Below, piece by piece: positions 61,301-64,000 of a DNA stretch of 64,000 nt. A program made the position numbers and the translations under genes. The stretch spans positions 620,001 to 684,000 of the forward strand of contig NW_026912129.1 of assembly GCF_963662255.1 (NCBI RefSeq), written 5' to 3'. Positions within the stretch are counted from its first letter, which is position 1. Every line of letters starts with the position of its first letter. The DNA comes from Cinclus cinclus (lineage: Eukaryota; Chordata; Aves; Passeriformes; Cinclidae). The notes beneath the pieces were generated by a model. It was not told the DNA's origin and searched no databases. It was given only the letters and a program-made list of their open reading frames with translations.

Positions 61301-64000
61301 GGATCATTAGATTGTTAGCCTGCATTGGGTCACAATGGTTCTTTGCTTCTCTTAACCTCTGTGGTGTCACAATGCATTCCAAGCCCTTTTAGGCCACTTG
61401 GTCTTACAATGAATCATTTGATTCTTGCCCTCCATGGTGGTTTAATTGTGCCAGGATTTAATTGGGCCCCATGCTTTCACAATACATCCCTGCCCCTTTT
61501 AGGCCCATTGGTGTCAAAAGGGATCATTAGATTGTTAGCCTCCATTGGGTCACAATGGATCCTTACTTCTCTTAACCCCTGTGCTGTCACAATGCATCCC
61601 ATGCCCTTTTAGGCCACTTGATGTCACAATGAATCATTAGATTCTTGGCCTCCATGGTGTCATAATGGTTCCTTGTTTCTATTGGGTCCCATGCTGTCAC
61701 AATTCATCCCTGGCCCTTTTAGGCCCCCTGGTGTCAAATGGGATCCTGGGATTATTAGCCTCCATTGGGTCACAATGGATCCTTGCTTCTCTTAACCCCT
61801 GTGCTGTCACAATGCATCCCATGCCCTTTTAGGCCACTTGATGTCACAATGAATCATTTAATTCTTGGCCTCCATGGTGGCGTAATTGTACCAGGTTTTA
61901 ATTGGGCCCCAGACTTTCACAATACGTCCCTGGTTCTTTTAGGCCCTTTGGAGTCAAAAGGGATCATTAGATTTTTAGCCTCCATTGGGTCACAATGGTT
62001 CCTTGCTTCTCTTAACCCCTGTGCTGTCACAATGCATCCCATGACCTTTTAGGCCACATGATGTCACAATGAATTATTTGATTCTTGGCCTCCATGGTGG
62101 CACTGTAGATCCTTGTTCTATTGGTCCCCGTGCTTTCACAATTCATCCCTGTCCCTTTTAGGCCCATTGGTGTCACAAGGGATCATTAGATTGTTAGCCT
62201 GCATTGGGTCACACTGGTTCCTTGCTTCTCTTAACCCCTGTGGTGTCACAATGCATCCCATGCCCTTTTAGGCCACTTGATGTCACAATGAATCATTTAA
62301 TTCTTGGCCTCCATGGTGGCGTAATTGTACCAGGTTTTAATTGGGCCCCATGTTTCACAATTCATCCCTGGCCATTTTAGGCCTATTGGTGTCACAAGGG
62401 ATCATTAGATTGTTAGCCGGCATTGGGTCACAATGGATCCTTGCTTCTCTTAACCTCTGTGGTGTCACAATGCATCCCATGCCGTTTTAGGCCACTTGAT
62501 GTCACAATGAATCATTTGATTCTTGGCCTTCATGGTGTCATAATAGTTCATTGTTTCTACTGGGCCCCATGCTGTCACAATTCATTCCTGGCCCTTTTAC
62601 GCTCCCTGGTGTCAAAAGGGATCCTGGGATTATTAGCCTCCATTGGGTCACAATGGATCCTTGCTTCTCTTAACCCCTGTTCTGTCAAAATGCATCCCAT
62701 GCCCTTTTAGGCCACTTGATGTCACAATGAATTATTTGATTCTTGGCCTCAAAGGTGGCATAATAGATCCTTGCTTCTATTGGTCCCCGTGCTGTAACAA
62801 TTCATCCCTGGCACTTTTAGGCCCATTGGTGTCACAAGGGATCATTAGATTGTTAGCCTGCATTGGGTCACAATGGTTCCTTGCTTCTCTTATCCCCTGT
62901 GGTGTCACAATGCATCCCATGCCCTTTTAGGCCACTTGATGTCACAATGAATCATTTGATTCTTGGCCTCCATGGTGTCATAATGTTTCCTTTTTTCTAT
63001 TGGGCCCCATGCTATCACAATTCATCCCTGGCCCTTTTACGCCCCCTGGTGTCAAATGGGATCCTGGGATTATTAGCCTCCATTAGGTCACAATGGATCC
63101 TTGCTTCTCTTAACCCCTGTGGTATCACAATGCATTCCAAGCCCTTTTAGGCCACTTGGTCTTACAATGAACCATTTGATTCTTGGCCTTCATGGTGTCA
63201 TAATGGTTCCTTGCTTCTATAGGTCCCCATGCTGTCAGAGTTCATCCGTGGTCGTTTTGCGCCCCCTGGTGTCAAAAGGGATTCTTAGATTGTTAGCCTG
63301 CATTGGGTCACAATGGTTCCTTGCTTCTCTTAACCCCTGTGGTGTCACAATGCATCCCATGCCCTTTTAGGCCACTTGATGTCACAATGAATCATTTGAT
63401 TCTTGGCCTCCATGGTGGCATAATAGATCCTTGTTTCTATTGGGCCCCATGCGGTAACAATCCATCCCTGGCCCTTTTTATACACCCTGGTGCCACAAGG
63501 GATCATTAGATTGTTAGCCTGCATTGGGTCACAATGGTTCCTTGCTTCTCTTAACCTCTGTGGTGTCACAATGCATCCCATGCCCTTTTAGGCCACTTGA
63601 TGTCACAATGAATCATTTGATTCTTGGCCTCCATGGTGTCATAATGGTTCCTTGTTTCTATTGGGCCCCATGCTGTCACAATTCATCCCTGGCCCTTTTA
63701 CGCCCCCTGGTGTCAAATGGGATCCTGGGATTATTAGCCTCCATTGGGTCACAGTGGATCCTTGCTTCTCTTAACCCCTGTGGTGTCACAATGCATCCCA
63801 TGCCCTTTTAGGCCACTTGATGTCACAATGAATCATTTGATTCTTGGCCTTCATGGTGTCATAATGGTTCCTTGCCTCTATAGGTCCCAATGCTGCCACA
63901 ATTCATGCGTGGTCCTTTTGCGCCCCCTGGTGTCAAAAGGGATTCTTACCTTGTTAGCCTGCATTGGGTCACAATGGATCCTTGCTTCTCTTAACCCCTG

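Larger units (their letters stand above)
20540..64000. repeat. Satellite DNA array, right block (220-bp units)
   Basis: About 197 further units of the same family, same strand orientation and same phase as the left block: the array resumes exactly at the base where the provirus interrupted it. Most units are 220 bp. A common 221-bp form carries one extra T in the third monomer (CCCTTTTTATACCCC), and four 228-bp units carry an 8-bp ATTCTTAG duplication. The block is a mosaic of long, almost identical segmental copies listed separately. It runs off the window end, so its full length is unknown. Nothing other than satellite was found between 20545 and 64000. Confidence 0.97.

Noticed and set aside
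85..63811. Hundreds of 60-98 codon open frames, one or two per satellite unit on both strands, with repeated protein sequence
   Set aside because: They recur with the 220-bp period, shift frame each unit because 220 is not divisible by three, overlap each other, end at the same CTTTTAG in every unit, and vary by base substitution or one-base length changes without codon-level conservation. They are a by-product of the repeat.
1..64000. CRISPR array or bacterial repeat cluster
   Set aside because: Units are contiguous with no unique spacers, and the embedded element is a vertebrate-type retrovirus.

Overview
The window is one tandem satellite array, about 58 kb of the 64 kb, interrupted by a single endogenous retrovirus. 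The repeat unit is about 220 bp, with roughly 65 units left of the insertion and about 197 to its right. The array reaches both window edges. No cellular protein-coding gene, tRNA, rRNA or CRISPR array was found. The organism is a eukaryote, most likely a bird: the retroviral gag and pol resemble the env-less class III (ERV-L-like) elements abundant in bird genomes. That placement rests on family recognition, not on a database search. A large satellite block carrying a young ERV would fit centromeric, microchromosomal or W-chromosome heterochromatin, but the sequence does not say which.

Layout: 1-14393 satellite; 14394-20539 provirus of 6146 bp on the minus strand, flanked by a 5-bp target duplication CCTGC; 20540-64000 satellite resuming at the interrupted base. 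The 220-bp unit is a nested repeat. Six monomers of 35-38 bp (A-F) form two related halves, ABC and DEF (A resembles D, B resembles E, C resembles F), so the hierarchy is about 37, 110 and 220 bp. Units fall into a handful of subtypes, mainly distinguished in monomers B-D. They are shuffled into mosaic blocks, and many near-identical segmental copies lie 881 bp to 16 kb apart, the signature of unequal exchange or gene conversion.

The provirus, read right to left, holds: 5' LTR (20020-20539), a perfect 18-base tRNA-Lys-type primer binding site, a 5' reading frame with membrane-segment-like stretches, a capsid-like gag, one in-frame UAG codon, an uninterrupted pol (protease, reverse transcriptase, RNase H, integrase with catalytic residues present), a short purine-rich tract and the 3' LTR (14394-14913). 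There is no env and no dUTPase. The LTRs differ at 2 of 520 positions, so the insertion is recent. Gag is split by an apparent one-base shift in an A-run.

The most interesting points are the membrane-like stretch ahead of gag, the gag-UAG-pol layout with a hairpin 10 nt after the stop, the repeated SxSTQT-type motifs, a perfect 16-bp inverted repeat straddling the polypurine tract and U3, and the nested satellite architecture with very recent long-range copies.
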